Shown here one piece after another: positions 1-7,724 of a DNA stretch of 64,000 nt. Source of the DNA: Sedimentibacter hydroxybenzoicus DSM 7310 (GTDB taxonomy: Bacteria; Bacillota; Clostridia; Tissierellales; Sedimentibacteraceae). Numbering within the stretch: the stretch's first letter is position 1; each line of letters opens with the position of its first letter. Location: contig NZ_JACBNQ010000002.1 of assembly GCF_013403245.1 (NCBI RefSeq), forward strand, positions 395,377-459,376, in the 5' to 3' direction. Position numbers and translations under genes: made by a program. Under the pieces are notes generated by a model. It ran no database searches. It was not told the DNA's origin and saw only the letters and a list, made by a program, of their open reading frames with translations.

Positions 1-175
1 TGTTTCCGTCAGGATAAATCCTTTTTTCATAATTCTTTCTGTAAGCTGATAATTTAAAATAGTAATTATGCTCAGCTAAAAAATGTTTAGCATTTTCTTC
101 ATCAACTATATTGAATTTTATACCATTCTTTTTCATTATAGTAATTAATTCATCTGGAGTTTTTAGCTCTTTCAA
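1..175 (-). CDS. Abi_2-family abortive infection protein, N-terminal part only
   Basis: The minus strand carries an AGGAG ribosome site (184-188) eight bases before a TTG start, then an open frame of 58 codons running off the window edge. The residues include NYYFKLSAYRKNY around positions 37-49, which fits the Asn-Tyr-Tyr-x-x-(Leu)-Ser-x-Tyr signature of the Abi_2 family (AbiD/AbiF type), proteins tied to phage exclusion. It sits just beyond the terminator of the phage late operon and has its own promoter, as expected of a lysogenic-conversion (moron) gene. The C-terminal part is not visible, so completeness cannot be judged. It is too short and too close to the edge to be seen as a long reading frame. 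Confidence 0.72.
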   Translation of the reverse strand, partial: MKELKTPDELITIMKKNGIKFNIVDEENAKHFLAEHNYYFKLSAYRKNYEKRIYPDGN

Positions 176-206
176 TTTATCAGCTCCTGCATGTAATATT
201 TATACT

Positions 207-235
207 ATATTACAACAAAATAAGACTAAAAGCAA
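207..235 (-). promoter_or_regulatory. Promoter of the Abi_2 gene
   Basis: On the minus strand TTGCTT (235-230) and TAATAT (212-207) are separated by exactly 17 bases, about 30 bases upstream of the TTG start. This is a good sigma-A-type match and supports expression independent of the phage late operon. Confidence 0.6.
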
Positions 236-303
236 CATCACTTTAGCGAAATCAAAGAATACAAATTGGTTAATCCGGAAATTAATTATAAAGATATAGA
301 ACT

Positions 304-340
304 AAAATAGGTGTATAACAAAACGCTATACACCTATTTT
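304..340. terminator. Rho-independent terminator at end of phage late operon
   Basis: A perfect 14-bp inverted repeat (304-317 with 327-340) encloses a 9-base loop, with T-rich arms on both strands. It overlaps the stop codon of the leftward tail gene, so it closes the late operon here. It may also act in the rightward direction. Confidence 0.8.
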
Positions 341-705
341 TATTTTTCCATACACTCAAAAGTTACATTTCTCCAAACACCATTATATAAAACTCTTGTG
401 AAAAAATCTTGAATGCTTTCAGGAGTTCTGCAATTTATAGTGTTGACGCCTAAAATTGGATCTTCATAAGTCAAAGTATATTCCTTACCCTGTACCAAGC
501 TAAGCATAAACGATATTTCTTCCTGTGTCATCATGTCATACCTTATGTTCACTGTTCTAATTTCTTTTCTTATCCATTGAATGTGTGTTATTCCATCGTC
601 TGTCCTAAATTCATTTTTTATGCTCCCAATTTCGACATGTGTACCACTATCAGGGTCATAAATAGGTTGACCGTTTATTTCCCATATACTTGATAATTCC
701 CTCAT
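340..705 (-). CDS. DUF6711-type phage tail protein
   Basis: A 121-residue protein with an AGGAG site before ATG. It resembles the DUF6711 proteins that follow the tape measure in Clostridia siphophages: an N-terminal 'IWEINGQPI' strand, a central WIRKEIRT segment, and an aromatic 'GVWRNVTFECMEK' C-terminus. By position it takes the distal-tail/adaptor slot at the tail tip. The gene is the last before the late-operon terminator. Phages of this type normally continue with a large tail-tip protein, so the operon either ends early or has been interrupted. The family call rests on recalled sequence and position. Confidence 0.65.
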   Translation of the reverse strand: MRELSSIWEINGQPIYDPDSGTHVEIGSIKNEFRTDDGITHIQWIRKEIRTVNIRYDMMTQEEISFMLSLVQGKEYTLTYEDPILGVNTINCRTPESIQDFFTRVLYNGVWRNVTFECMEK

Positions 706-724
706 ATTATAATATCTCCTATAT

Positions 725-2251
725 CTAAATCGGACTTTCTCCGTATATTATAGTTCTATCTCTTACACCATCAATTACTGTATCTGTTAAATCATCTTTA
801 TCAATAACAGCCGTCATATTTTTATCTATTAATGTTCTTTCTAAACTCTGTATCGCTTCAATAATTGAGATAAATCCCTTCTCGTTAGCCCCGGGATAAG
901 CTCTATTTTCATCTGCTGTCAATACTCTTTCGCCTTGGTGTAGCTGTGCGATGTACCCGTCAAATGGTACATAACTTAAGCCGTTCGCGTGGCTGCCGTC
1001 ATAATCCCTGCCGCTCTTCCACGTTGTTTTTTTGTCTTTAGCTTCTGTATTATTCCAACTCTTTAGCCATTCAATGGCTGCTTGGATTGCACTTACAATA
1101 CCCCAGAATATATCCGTCAATGTTTTAACTGCGGTTCCTATTGCTCCAAATGTTTTTTCAACAACTCCTTGAGCACTCGGAAAGTTATCGCCGATATATT
1201 TAACTATTTTACTTAATATCGATAGAATTGCATCTAAAACAGGTGATAAAACCTTGTCCCATATGAATTTGATTGCATCAAATACTGTACTAAATATAAT
1301 TGATATTGTGGGCCAGTTTTCTTGTACAAAACCAAAAACCCCCGTAAGCATATCAAATAGTATAGATAAAACAGGGCTTAATACATTTTCCCATACCCAC
1401 TTAATTCCTTCAAATATTTCCGTTACGGTAGTTTCAATTACAGGCATATTGCTTTCAATCCAACTTGTTACATTTTGAACTACACCTAAAAATATCTCAA
1501 GCACCGGCTCCCCAATAGTAGCATAAAACCTTTCAAATGTTGCTCTTAGGTTACCCATAACATTTTCATATGCACCCGCTTCCCTTGAAGCTTGTCCCAT
1601 TGCTCCATTCATTTCGTAGGTTTTTTCAACTGTATCAAGTAATAACCATTGCCGCTCACTTTCGGTTAAATCCGCCCAACTCTTGCCATACATTTCATTG
1701 GCTTTAACATCCATTTGTTTTGCGTTAGTAAATACGCCTATTGCATCACCGGCAGCAAAATTTCCTTTCATGAAGCTTGCTAATGATGCAGTTGAATCCT
1801 CTAAAGACCTATCATAAAAGGCGGCGCTATCTGCTGCCAATCTCGTTGCTTTATCAACTGCATCAAGTGCCTGCTCACCTTCCATACCAGCACCTTTGAT
1901 TTGTCCACCAAATTTATTCCAGCTATCCGTCAGTCTGTCAGCATTGATTCCTAAATCCTCTACTTGTGCATTAATCCTTTCTACAGCATTAATATTTTCG
2001 TCACCTTTAAATACTTGGTCAAACTGTGCTTCCATTGCTTGTAAATTTGCACTTGCTTCTACTGCCTTTTTGCCAAAATTAACAATAGCGTTGACACTAA
2101 AAGCAGCTACTACACCCTTAGCTATATTTGACATTGTTTTATTAATTTTGCTTTCCTGTTGCTGGACAGTATCTCCGAATGATGTAAGTTCCTTTTTGGC
2201 ATCATTAGCACCGGTATCTATCGTTATCTTTAAAGTACCTAAATCTATCAT
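725..2251 (-). CDS. Phage tail tape measure protein
   Basis: A 508-residue protein that sets tail length and fills the tail tube. Residues 1-60 form a polar helical lead, 60-230 an alpha-helical region typical of tape-measure cores, and 240-400 hydrophobic Trp-containing segments ('IKWVWENVLSPVLSIL' type, repeated). The C-terminus carries the 'SHANGLSYVPFDGYIAQLH' segment with 'GERVLT' often seen at the end of Firmicutes tape measures. Its ATG follows the stop codon of the frameshifted chaperone directly (TAAATG), so the two are translationally coupled. It is short for the family, suggesting a short siphovirus tail. Confidence 0.9.
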   Translation of the reverse strand: MIDLGTLKITIDTGANDAKKELTSFGDTVQQQESKINKTMSNIAKGVVAAFSVNAIVNFGKKAVEASANLQAMEAQFDQVFKGDENINAVERINAQVEDLGINADRLTDSWNKFGGQIKGAGMEGEQALDAVDKATRLAADSAAFYDRSLEDSTASLASFMKGNFAAGDAIGVFTNAKQMDVKANEMYGKSWADLTESERQWLLLDTVEKTYEMNGAMGQASREAGAYENVMGNLRATFERFYATIGEPVLEIFLGVVQNVTSWIESNMPVIETTVTEIFEGIKWVWENVLSPVLSILFDMLTGVFGFVQENWPTISIIFSTVFDAIKFIWDKVLSPVLDAILSILSKIVKYIGDNFPSAQGVVEKTFGAIGTAVKTLTDIFWGIVSAIQAAIEWLKSWNNTEAKDKKTTWKSGRDYDGSHANGLSYVPFDGYIAQLHQGERVLTADENRAYPGANEKGFISIIEAIQSLERTLIDKNMTAVIDKDDLTDTVIDGVRDRTIIYGESPI

Positions 2252-2850
2252 TTAGTCACTTCCTTTTAAAAAATGTTCTCTCAGCTTCTCTCTATCTGGT
2301 TCTGTCTGCTCCAATATCCATGCATTATTTAGATACTCTTGCCCTGTTTCTGTCTGACTAAGTTTGTAAATATAGGCATCATGCAAATACAGTTTATATA
2401 CTGCAACTTCTAAATTATCAATTTCATTAAAGTTGAGCCCCGTATATTCACTTATGAGTTTGTATTCAAATGTATAAACATCGTATTTATGCCCCTGTTT
2501 TTTATTATCTTGAGGATAATAGGGGCAGTTTAGTTTTTTAAACTATTTAATGAATTGGTTGTCCACTTTTGGAATTCTATAACCAAATGCATTGCAACAT
2601 TAACACTAATCATACCCTCAAGCTCTTCTTTTGTAAGTGTTATATCGTTTATATTTCTGTTAAATGCCCTTACTAAAAAGTTATATATTATATTAAATGC
2701 GGTATCTTCTTCACCGTTAGCCTTTGCCAATTTTGCTGTTTCTAATAATTTGTCGTATAGTTCTTTTGTAGGCTGCTTTACATTTAAAATTCTTCCATCT
2801 GGTAAAGTTAAATCAAATGTAATTGCGCTAATTGTTCTTAAATCTATCAT
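2252..2850 (-). CDS. Tail assembly chaperone, -1 frameshift fusion (gpG-gpT type)
   Basis: Slipping back one base at A-AAA-AAC (2539-2533) bypasses the stop of the short chaperone and opens a second frame that runs without a stop to TAA at 2254-2252, giving a product of about 199 residues. The added part is acidic and tyrosine-rich and has no good start codon of its own near the junction. Two-frame chaperones between the major tail protein and the tape measure are the rule in long-tailed phages, where the fusion chaperones the tape measure. Gene position, slippery heptamer and downstream hairpin all agree. I read the frame by hand. Confidence 0.85.
2490..2539 (-). promoter_or_regulatory. -1 ribosomal frameshift element (slippery site plus stem-loop)
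   Basis: On the minus strand the heptamer A-AAA-AAC (2539-2533) sits in the correct phase just before TAA. Five bases later begins a hairpin: TGCCCCT (2527-2521) pairs with AGGGGCA (2496-2490), and inside it ATTATC (2520-2515) pairs with GATAAT (2509-2504), leaving a one-sided AAAAAAC bulge. Heptamer, spacing and structure match known -1 frameshift signals. Confidence 0.85.
2530..2850 (-). CDS. Tail assembly chaperone, unshifted form (gpG type)
   Basis: The 106-residue zero-frame product, made when ribosomes do not slip. It begins with a beta-rich segment ('ISAITFDLTLPDGRILNV') followed by helices, like the small tail chaperones of Gram-positive siphophages, and lies directly after the major tail protein. 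It ends four residues past the slippery region. The ratio of this form to the fusion matters for tail assembly in related phages. Confidence 0.8.
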   Translation of the reverse strand: MIDLRTISAITFDLTLPDGRILNVKQPTKELYDKLLETAKLAKANGEEDTAFNIIYNFLVRAFNRNINDITLTKEELEGMISVNVAMHLVIEFQKWTTNSLNSLKN

Positions 2851-2878
2851 TTGTTTATTCTCCTTCTTAGACGAGTAA

Positions 2879-3430
2879 TTAATCTTCTATATTTGGTATA
2901 TCTTCTTCATAAATTATTAAAGTTCCTGTTGTATCGTGCGGTACTGCAGCAAATTCAGCGTTTATTACCGTCTCGCCCTCTTTTGCGAATGCAAGAGTAA
3001 ATCCTGTGTTGTTACTTCCGATTATCGTAACCCTTATATTTCCGTCTTGTTCATCTTCATGCAAAAACCTAATAACATATTTCTTATCATTATAATTAGC
3101 CATACCACCGATTTTTAGAGTTCTTTTACCTGAACCCTCTGTTATCTTTCCTGTTGCAATTAACTTGTTTAGTGTTTTTCCGTTCCATGTCATAATTCCG
3201 CTCGTCAAAGTAGATGTTTCGTTTGTTAATATTTTCTTGGATCTTAATCCTAAATCGTCTTTGGCTTCATAAAACGTTGGAGTATATGCTAAACTTGCAC
3301 CACCTTTAATAAGCCCTAACAAGTTTGTTTCTATCTCTAAATCTGTATCTGCTGGGATATTTTCACCATCCCACTCTGACATATATAATTTCCCACTACC
3401 TAATACTATTTTTTCTTTATCAGTTGCCAT
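2879..3430 (-). CDS. Major tail (tube) protein
   Basis: A 183-residue protein in the classic position between the tail terminator and the tail chaperone. It begins with a Gly-rich 'VLGSGKLYMSEWDG' segment, then 'LGLIKGGASLAYTPTFYEAKDDLG' type sequence and an 'ETSTLTSGIMTWNGKTL' stretch, matching the beta-sandwich tube proteins of Clostridia siphophages. It polymerises into the hexameric tail tube. A purine-rich ribosome site precedes the ATG. The identification combines sequence pattern and gene order. Confidence 0.85.
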   Translation of the reverse strand: MATDKEKIVLGSGKLYMSEWDGENIPADTDLEIETNLLGLIKGGASLAYTPTFYEAKDDLGLRSKKILTNETSTLTSGIMTWNGKTLNKLIATGKITEGSGKRTLKIGGMANYNDKKYVIRFLHEDEQDGNIRVTIIGSNNTGFTLAFAKEGETVINAEFAAVPHDTTGTLIIYEEDIPNIED

Positions 3431-3431
3431 A

Positions 3432-3803
3432 TTATCTAATCCTTTCTTTGTAAGTTATTATAAAAATTCCTGTTTCGTGATATGTTTGCGTTTCGTTGTT
3501 TTTCATACTTACGCCGCCATTTCTAACTACTGATAAAATATCACCGGTTAGTTTATTATCGCCTATTGTCAATAATGTTTTTTCGGTTTCAGTAATTGCG
3601 TTAATTGAGTTTTGATAGCTATCACATATTGCTGTCATTTCTAACCTGATTTGAGCTTTTACGCCATCACTTGTCAGTTTAGTCGCTTTATAATACATAT
3701 TATTAACATCAAATACACCAAATGCAGATATCTTTTGCACCAGAGCCTTTAAAGCCGTGTTTGCGTTAAGTTTATTCAATATTTGAATCAATACATCATA
3801 CAT
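3432..3803 (-). CDS. Tail terminator / tail completion protein
   Basis: A 123-residue protein between the HTH-repeat gene and the major tail protein, spaced by only a few bases. The small alpha/beta layout with a C-terminal 'YHETGIFIITYKERIR' strand is typical of tail-terminator proteins that cap the tube and join it to the head. Assignment is by position and general composition; a minor head-tail joining protein is the alternative. Confidence 0.6.
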   Translation of the reverse strand: MYDVLIQILNKLNANTALKALVQKISAFGVFDVNNMYYKATKLTSDGVKAQIRLEMTAICDSYQNSINAITETEKTLLTIGDNKLTGDILSVVRNGGVSMKNNETQTYHETGIFIITYKERIR

Positions 3804-3805
3804 AG

Positions 3806-4321
3806 CTATTTTATTCTCCTTGGCTTTTTATTCGGCTTAAGATTGTTTCTCCGTCTCCATCCTCTAATACCATCAGCTGTTAATCCTTCAACCTCTGCGA
3901 TTTCTTTATCTGCAAATCCTTGATTATATAGAATCATCCTTTGGCTATACAAAGCTATCATTTCGGAATTAATTTTTTCATTAAATTTAAGATTATTATT
4001 ATTCCTCCATGAGCATATTATTGAACATTTAACTCCTTGTATCTTTGCGATTTCTCGGTCAGTAAGTCCTTGATTGTACAATGCCATTCTTTCGGCAGCC
4101 TCTTCTTTGCCCAATTTTTTATATGGTTTTCTTTCAGGCTTTTTTTTAGGTCCTAAAATTTCTTTTATAAGTTTATTCATACCTTCAGGAGTTTTATGCT
4201 CTTCTGGTAGGTCTTCATCAAGTTCTAACCATTCCTTTAACTCATTTTCTTCGACTTCGCCATCTTCGGCAATAATATTTCTGTATTGATTTATGATATC
4301 TCGAAATTTTGCATTCGTCAT
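3806..4321 (-). CDS. Protein with two tandem helix-turn-helix repeats, inserted in the structural operon
   Basis: A 171-residue basic protein. Two related blocks, roughly residues 73-113 and 124-165, share the pattern M-x-LYNQG-x-x-D-x-EIA-x-x-x-G ... W-R-x-x-NNLK. This is a homeodomain/terminase-small-subunit-like DNA-binding helix-turn-helix. The first 70 residues are acidic and the middle is a Lys/Pro-rich linker. Structural genes flank it on both sides (gp10-like and tail terminator), where a DNA-binding protein is not normally found. Function is unknown; a late regulator, a packaging accessory or an independently acquired gene are possible. Confidence 0.7.
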   Translation of the reverse strand: MTNAKFRDIINQYRNIIAEDGEVEENELKEWLELDEDLPEEHKTPEGMNKLIKEILGPKKKPERKPYKKLGKEEAAERMALYNQGLTDREIAKIQGVKCSIICSWRNNNNLKFNEKINSEMIALYSQRMILYNQGFADKEIAEVEGLTADGIRGWRRRNNLKPNKKPRRIK

Positions 4322-4324
4322 AAA

Positions 4325-4747
4325 TTAATCACCCTTATTCTGACGGTTTAATAAATTTTCAAACGGTTTTGTAAGCTTATCCATGTTTTTATCAATTGCA
4401 TCCCGTAAAAATGGTTGTGGCTTTTGACCCTTTGTTGTATGCCATTCCCCTTTTGCATCCTGATATCTCCATGGAACTTCTTTTCTTCCATCACCTTCAG
4501 CAGCATATAATCCTGTTCCTTGATGTATATATGGCGCATATTCCAGGTTAGAGCCTATCGAAACCTTGTCTAGTTCATCTGATACTTGATGCGTTATACT
4601 TGCTCTAAGCTGACCATCATCATGAGGGCAATTTGCTTTCGCTTCATTTTCTATTAGTTGTCCCACCGCTTCAAGACCTTGTTGTAATGCTTCAGGTAAC
4701 AATTTATCAACTACTTCTTTTATGTTTAGATATACTTCACCTGCCAT
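4325..4747 (-). CDS. HK97 gp10-like head-tail joining protein
   Basis: A 140-residue protein with the family features: an N-terminal helix ('LPEALQQGLEAVGQLIENEAKANCP'-type), an 'APYIHQGTGLYA' segment and a C-terminal 'PQPFLRDAIDKN' motif. Such proteins join head and tail or act as minor tail components. Its ATG overlaps the stop of the upstream connector by one base, so translation is coupled. A second frame on this strand is only a shadow. Confidence 0.82.
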   Translation of the reverse strand: MAGEVYLNIKEVVDKLLPEALQQGLEAVGQLIENEAKANCPHDDGQLRASITHQVSDELDKVSIGSNLEYAPYIHQGTGLYAAEGDGRKEVPWRYQDAKGEWHTTKGQKPQPFLRDAIDKNMDKLTKPFENLLNRQNKGD

Positions 4748-5058
4748 TATAAATACACCTCTTTTAAGCTTAATATGGTCCGTCTGCCTCCCTGATTAAT
4801 ACCTTCAATGCTGAATACGTGACCGTTACCGTCTAAACGATATTGTTCTGTCATGTCAAATTCTTTATACATTGTAATGCCAGCCGGGACGGTTATTTTA
4901 TAAAAAATACCATCTTCGATTTTTGTGGATGTGGCATAATTTACACTTATATCTATTGTTTTTATAGGAATATATTCATCTATAGGCGTTCCCAAATCAT
5001 CATATATTTTAGATTGCCTTTTTAATAAATAAGGTTTCATATTACTGTTAATGCTCAC
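4747..5058 (-). CDS. Head closure / head-tail adaptor protein
   Basis: A 103-residue beta-rich protein placed third after the capsid gene, sharing a base with both neighbours' ends. Size, position and the pattern of alternating strands ('ISVNYATSTKIEDGIFYKITVPAG' region) fit the head-closure ring proteins of siphophages such as SPP1 gp16. No catalytic motif is seen or expected. Called mainly from gene order. Confidence 0.6.
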   Translation of the reverse strand: MSINSNMKPYLLKRQSKIYDDLGTPIDEYIPIKTIDISVNYATSTKIEDGIFYKITVPAGITMYKEFDMTEQYRLDGNGHVFSIEGINQGGRRTILSLKEVYL

Positions 5059-5351
5059 TATCTCATCACAACCCTCTTGGTGTATTTATTTAATCGACTT
5101 GTTATACTGTGAGGATATTCATTTAAATAATTTTCACTTGCGCCACCCATATTTACACTTGATAGTCCTTCGTTACCCGCTTTATTCAGCTTCACAATTA
5201 CCATTTCAACTAAAACATTATCAAGTTCTTCCGAATATTCATTAAGCTTACATATATCTTTTATTTCATCTTTTACCATATCAATATAAACACTTATCTT
5301 TGCATCATCCTTATACTCTGATATAGCTTTTATTTTTTCTAAAGGCGTCAT
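5058..5351 (-). CDS. Head-tail connector protein (DNA-packaging adaptor)
   Basis: Helical protein of about 97 residues, the first gene after the capsid in the leftward operon, like the SPP1 gp15 / HK97 gp6 adaptors that dock under the portal. I place the start at ATG 5351 because the upstream ATG at 5366 overlaps a GGGAGG ribosome site that lies seven bases before 5351. The sequence starts MTPLEKIKAI and has the conserved Asn-Lys-Ala-Gly-x-Glu-Gly region near its middle. Confidence 0.7.
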   Translation of the reverse strand: MTPLEKIKAISEYKDDAKISVYIDMVKDEIKDICKLNEYSEELDNVLVEMVIVKLNKAGNEGLSSVNMGGASENYLNEYPHSITSRLNKYTKRVVMR

Positions 5352-5397
5352 TTCAAAACCTCCCATTCAATACGTTTAAGGGGCATTTCTGCCCCAA

Positions 5398-6186
5398 TTA
5401 TGCTGCCTTAGTTAATTTAACAACTTTCGTTTCATCAGTTAGAGCTACAACATTGCATCTTCTGTTAAATATTACATTTTTTCTAAGGTTTGCATCTCTT
5501 TCCTGCTCTGTCTCAATTTCCTTTTTAGTAAACACTGTAACAGCTTCTTTGGTTGCCATAAATGCAGTATCCACAGGAACAGCTTTTGAAGTGTAAACAG
5601 GAACATTATTAATACTTCCTATGTATCCGGTTCTTACAAAGCCCTCAATATATTTTAAATCATCTTTCAAATTTTTCCTGAGTTGTGCCTTTTGTGCCGG
5701 GTTGATTAAAAGGAATAGCCCTTCTTCATTTTCTCCAAACATTGCCGTTGCATCAACTACTGTATCAAAGCTAATTCCTAATGCAGGGTATTCCATTTCC
5801 TGAGTTGTTTCTTCTAATTCCGCATAAAATTTTGATGTTAGGTCATTAACCATATTTGCAGACATTTTTTCAAGTCCTACGTTTACTAAGTTGGGGTCTT
5901 TCATTTCTTCCTCATCAAAGTATGGGAATCTGCCTTGACAATATTTAACTGTGTAATCAACTGGTGTAAAACTTACTCCTACATCATCTGCAGATTGGTT
6001 TCCTTCACCTTGTGCAACATCTCTTACTGCTCCCGTTGCAGTATATTTATGAACTGTTTTAGTCATTCCTGCTTCTTGTGTTAAGCTTGTGTCATGTGTA
6101 TAAAACGGTGATAGTTCTAACATTGTATCCATAAAATTTGCTACTTTATTTTCAATTACTGCGTTATCATAAATTGTATGTGCCAT
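5398..6186 (-). CDS. Major capsid protein (HK97 fold)
   Basis: A 262-residue protein right after the scaffold gene. The N-terminal arm ('MAHTIYDNAVIENKVANFMD') is followed by 'TGAVRDVAQGEGNQ', a 'PYFDEEEMKDPNLVNVG' helix region and a C-terminal strand, as in small HK97-fold capsids of Clostridia phages. It assembles into the icosahedral head with the scaffold as helper. No protease gene is present, so maturation probably relies on scaffold release. Confidence 0.85.
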   Translation of the reverse strand: MAHTIYDNAVIENKVANFMDTMLELSPFYTHDTSLTQEAGMTKTVHKYTATGAVRDVAQGEGNQSADDVGVSFTPVDYTVKYCQGRFPYFDEEEMKDPNLVNVGLEKMSANMVNDLTSKFYAELEETTQEMEYPALGISFDTVVDATAMFGENEEGLFLLINPAQKAQLRKNLKDDLKYIEGFVRTGYIGSINNVPVYTSKAVPVDTAFMATKEAVTVFTKKEIETEQERDANLRKNVIFNRRCNVVALTDETKVVKLTKAA

Positions 6187-6209
6187 TTATTTTTACCTTT
6201 CCTTTTCTA

Positions 6210-6845
6210 TTATTTTATTAATTGCATATATAGTTCTTTGTTGGTGTTGTATAACTCCTGTTGTTGATTTAATGTCATTTTTTTAAATACTTCTTTTGTG
6301 ATTTCACCGCTGGGTAATGTAACATCTTTCTTAGGAGTTGTACTTTTTAATCTACGGTTTACTTCTTCTTCAACCGATTTTTTAAATGCTTTTTCTATTT
6401 TGTCAATATTTGCTTTCATTGTTTCAGCATCTTCAGCTACTACAAAATCGGCAAGTGTAACATCAATATTTCTTTCAGCTAAAATCTTCATACATTCAGA
6501 CTTATTCTGCTGCATTGTAAAGTTTCTCTGCATATCTTCAAGTTGTTTCTGTTGCTGTTCCAACTGATATTTTGCTTTTTCCTCTGCGTTCATATTAGCA
6601 AGTTTAACCGCTTCTTCCTGTTTCTTAGTAAACTTAGCTTCAAACTGTTCATACATCTTACTGATCATTCTATCCATGTCAGCTTGGGTAAATGTCGTTT
6701 GCTGTTGTTCTTGCTCTTTTGTTTCTTTTTTTATTTCTTGCTCGCCATCAGCACCGCCATTATTTTTATTTTCTTCTGCGCCACCGTCAGCAAAATGTTG
6801 TAAATTTAATGGTAACATAAATCTTTTATTAATTTCCTTTGTCAT
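6210..6845 (-). CDS. Capsid scaffold protein (DUF4355 type)
   Basis: A 211-residue, very Glu/Lys/Gln-rich protein. An acidic low-complexity N-terminus (residues 18-60) precedes a long coiled coil with Gln runs ('YQLEQQQKQLEDMQRNFTMQ', about 93-112) and a C-terminal basic helix. It lies directly before the capsid gene, as DUF4355 scaffolds do. It directs capsid assembly and leaves the mature head. The GGAG ribosome site is close to the ATG. Confidence 0.85.
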   Translation of the reverse strand: MTKEINKRFMLPLNLQHFADGGAEENKNNGGADGEQEIKKETKEQEQQQTTFTQADMDRMISKMYEQFEAKFTKKQEEAVKLANMNAEEKAKYQLEQQQKQLEDMQRNFTMQQNKSECMKILAERNIDVTLADFVVAEDAETMKANIDKIEKAFKKSVEEEVNRRLKSTTPKKDVTLPSGEITKEVFKKMTLNQQQELYNTNKELYMQLIK

Positions 6846-6941
6846 TTTTATCTCCTTTCACGCACCCATTGATGAGCGCCCGAATTATTTTTAAATTTAA
6901 TAGCACGGTTCTTTATTGTCTACCCCACTTGAAAGACATAT

Positions 6942-7724
6942 TTATTTAAATAAACTTTCATCAAGTACAGGGATAAACGTACACCTGCATCTCGGGTGAG
7001 CTACTCCTGGAGCCTCGTTAATATCAAATAACTTTCCATCCATTGCAGAGCATTCATCGCATAATCTGTCATCATCCCCAGTAAGCCATCTGACTTGCGT
7101 ATATCCTCTGTCTTTATAAGCTTGTCTTTGTCCATCATTTAAGGCTCTTTGAACCTCAGTTCTAACTATTCTATCAGCATCATTAAAGCCTGCTCCCATA
7201 CATCTCCTTATATCTTTCACTGCTTCATCTTTGCTATTTCCTACGATTACACTGTCAATAACACTTTTTTCTAACTGTGCTCTTAACTTACTTTTGTTAT
7301 CCCATATTCTATTTGAAAAGTTAGCACCTTTAAAATTTGCATAAACAATTTGTTTTGCTGTGTGTTCATCTAACAGAGACCAAATAACATCAGCTCCAAA
7401 ATGCTCCATGGTTTCTTTATGTACTTGCTTATATGTTGATAATAAATTATTGGCAATTTCCTTTTCCTCAATCTTACCTAATTTAATTATTTGCTTATTA
7501 ATTAAATCTTGTAATTTCTTATAGCGATTTTGTTGGTATAGCATATTAGGTATCACTTTTTCACCTGACGCCAATATATCTAAATACAAGTCTGTTAATT
7601 GTGAATTGATGTCTTGTTCAGCTTGTCTATAAACTTTCGTCAAACGACGTTTCAAGGCTTGTACGTGTTCGTTATAAATCTTATCTTGGATTCTTACTTG
7701 CCAATAGTTTTTATTGTTGCTCAT
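6942..7724 (-). CDS. Minor head protein, SPP1 gp7 / Mu F family
   Basis: A 260-residue protein that overlaps the portal gene by 14 bases. The C-terminal domain has 'ADRIVRTEVQRALNDGQRQA' (about 184-203) followed by the conserved 'DDRLCDECSAMDGKLF' and 'AHPRCRCTF' cysteine/histidine segments, diagnostic of the Mu F-like head morphogenesis family. In SPP1 the homologue associates with the portal and affects DNA entry. The roughly 100 bases between it and the scaffold gene contain no further gene. Confidence 0.88.
   Translation of the reverse strand: MSNNKNYWQVRIQDKIYNEHVQALKRRLTKVYRQAEQDINSQLTDLYLDILASGEKVIPNMLYQQNRYKKLQDLINKQIIKLGKIEEKEIANNLLSTYKQVHKETMEHFGADVIWSLLDEHTAKQIVYANFKGANFSNRIWDNKSKLRAQLEKSVIDSVIVGNSKDEAVKDIRRCMGAGFNDADRIVRTEVQRALNDGQRQAYKDRGYTQVRWLTGDDDRLCDECSAMDGKLFDINEAPGVAHPRCRCTFIPVLDESLFK

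Noticed and set aside
111..299. A 62-codon plus-strand frame at the left end
   Set aside because: It lies opposite the Abi_2 start and promoter, has low-complexity hydrophobic sequence and no ribosome site.
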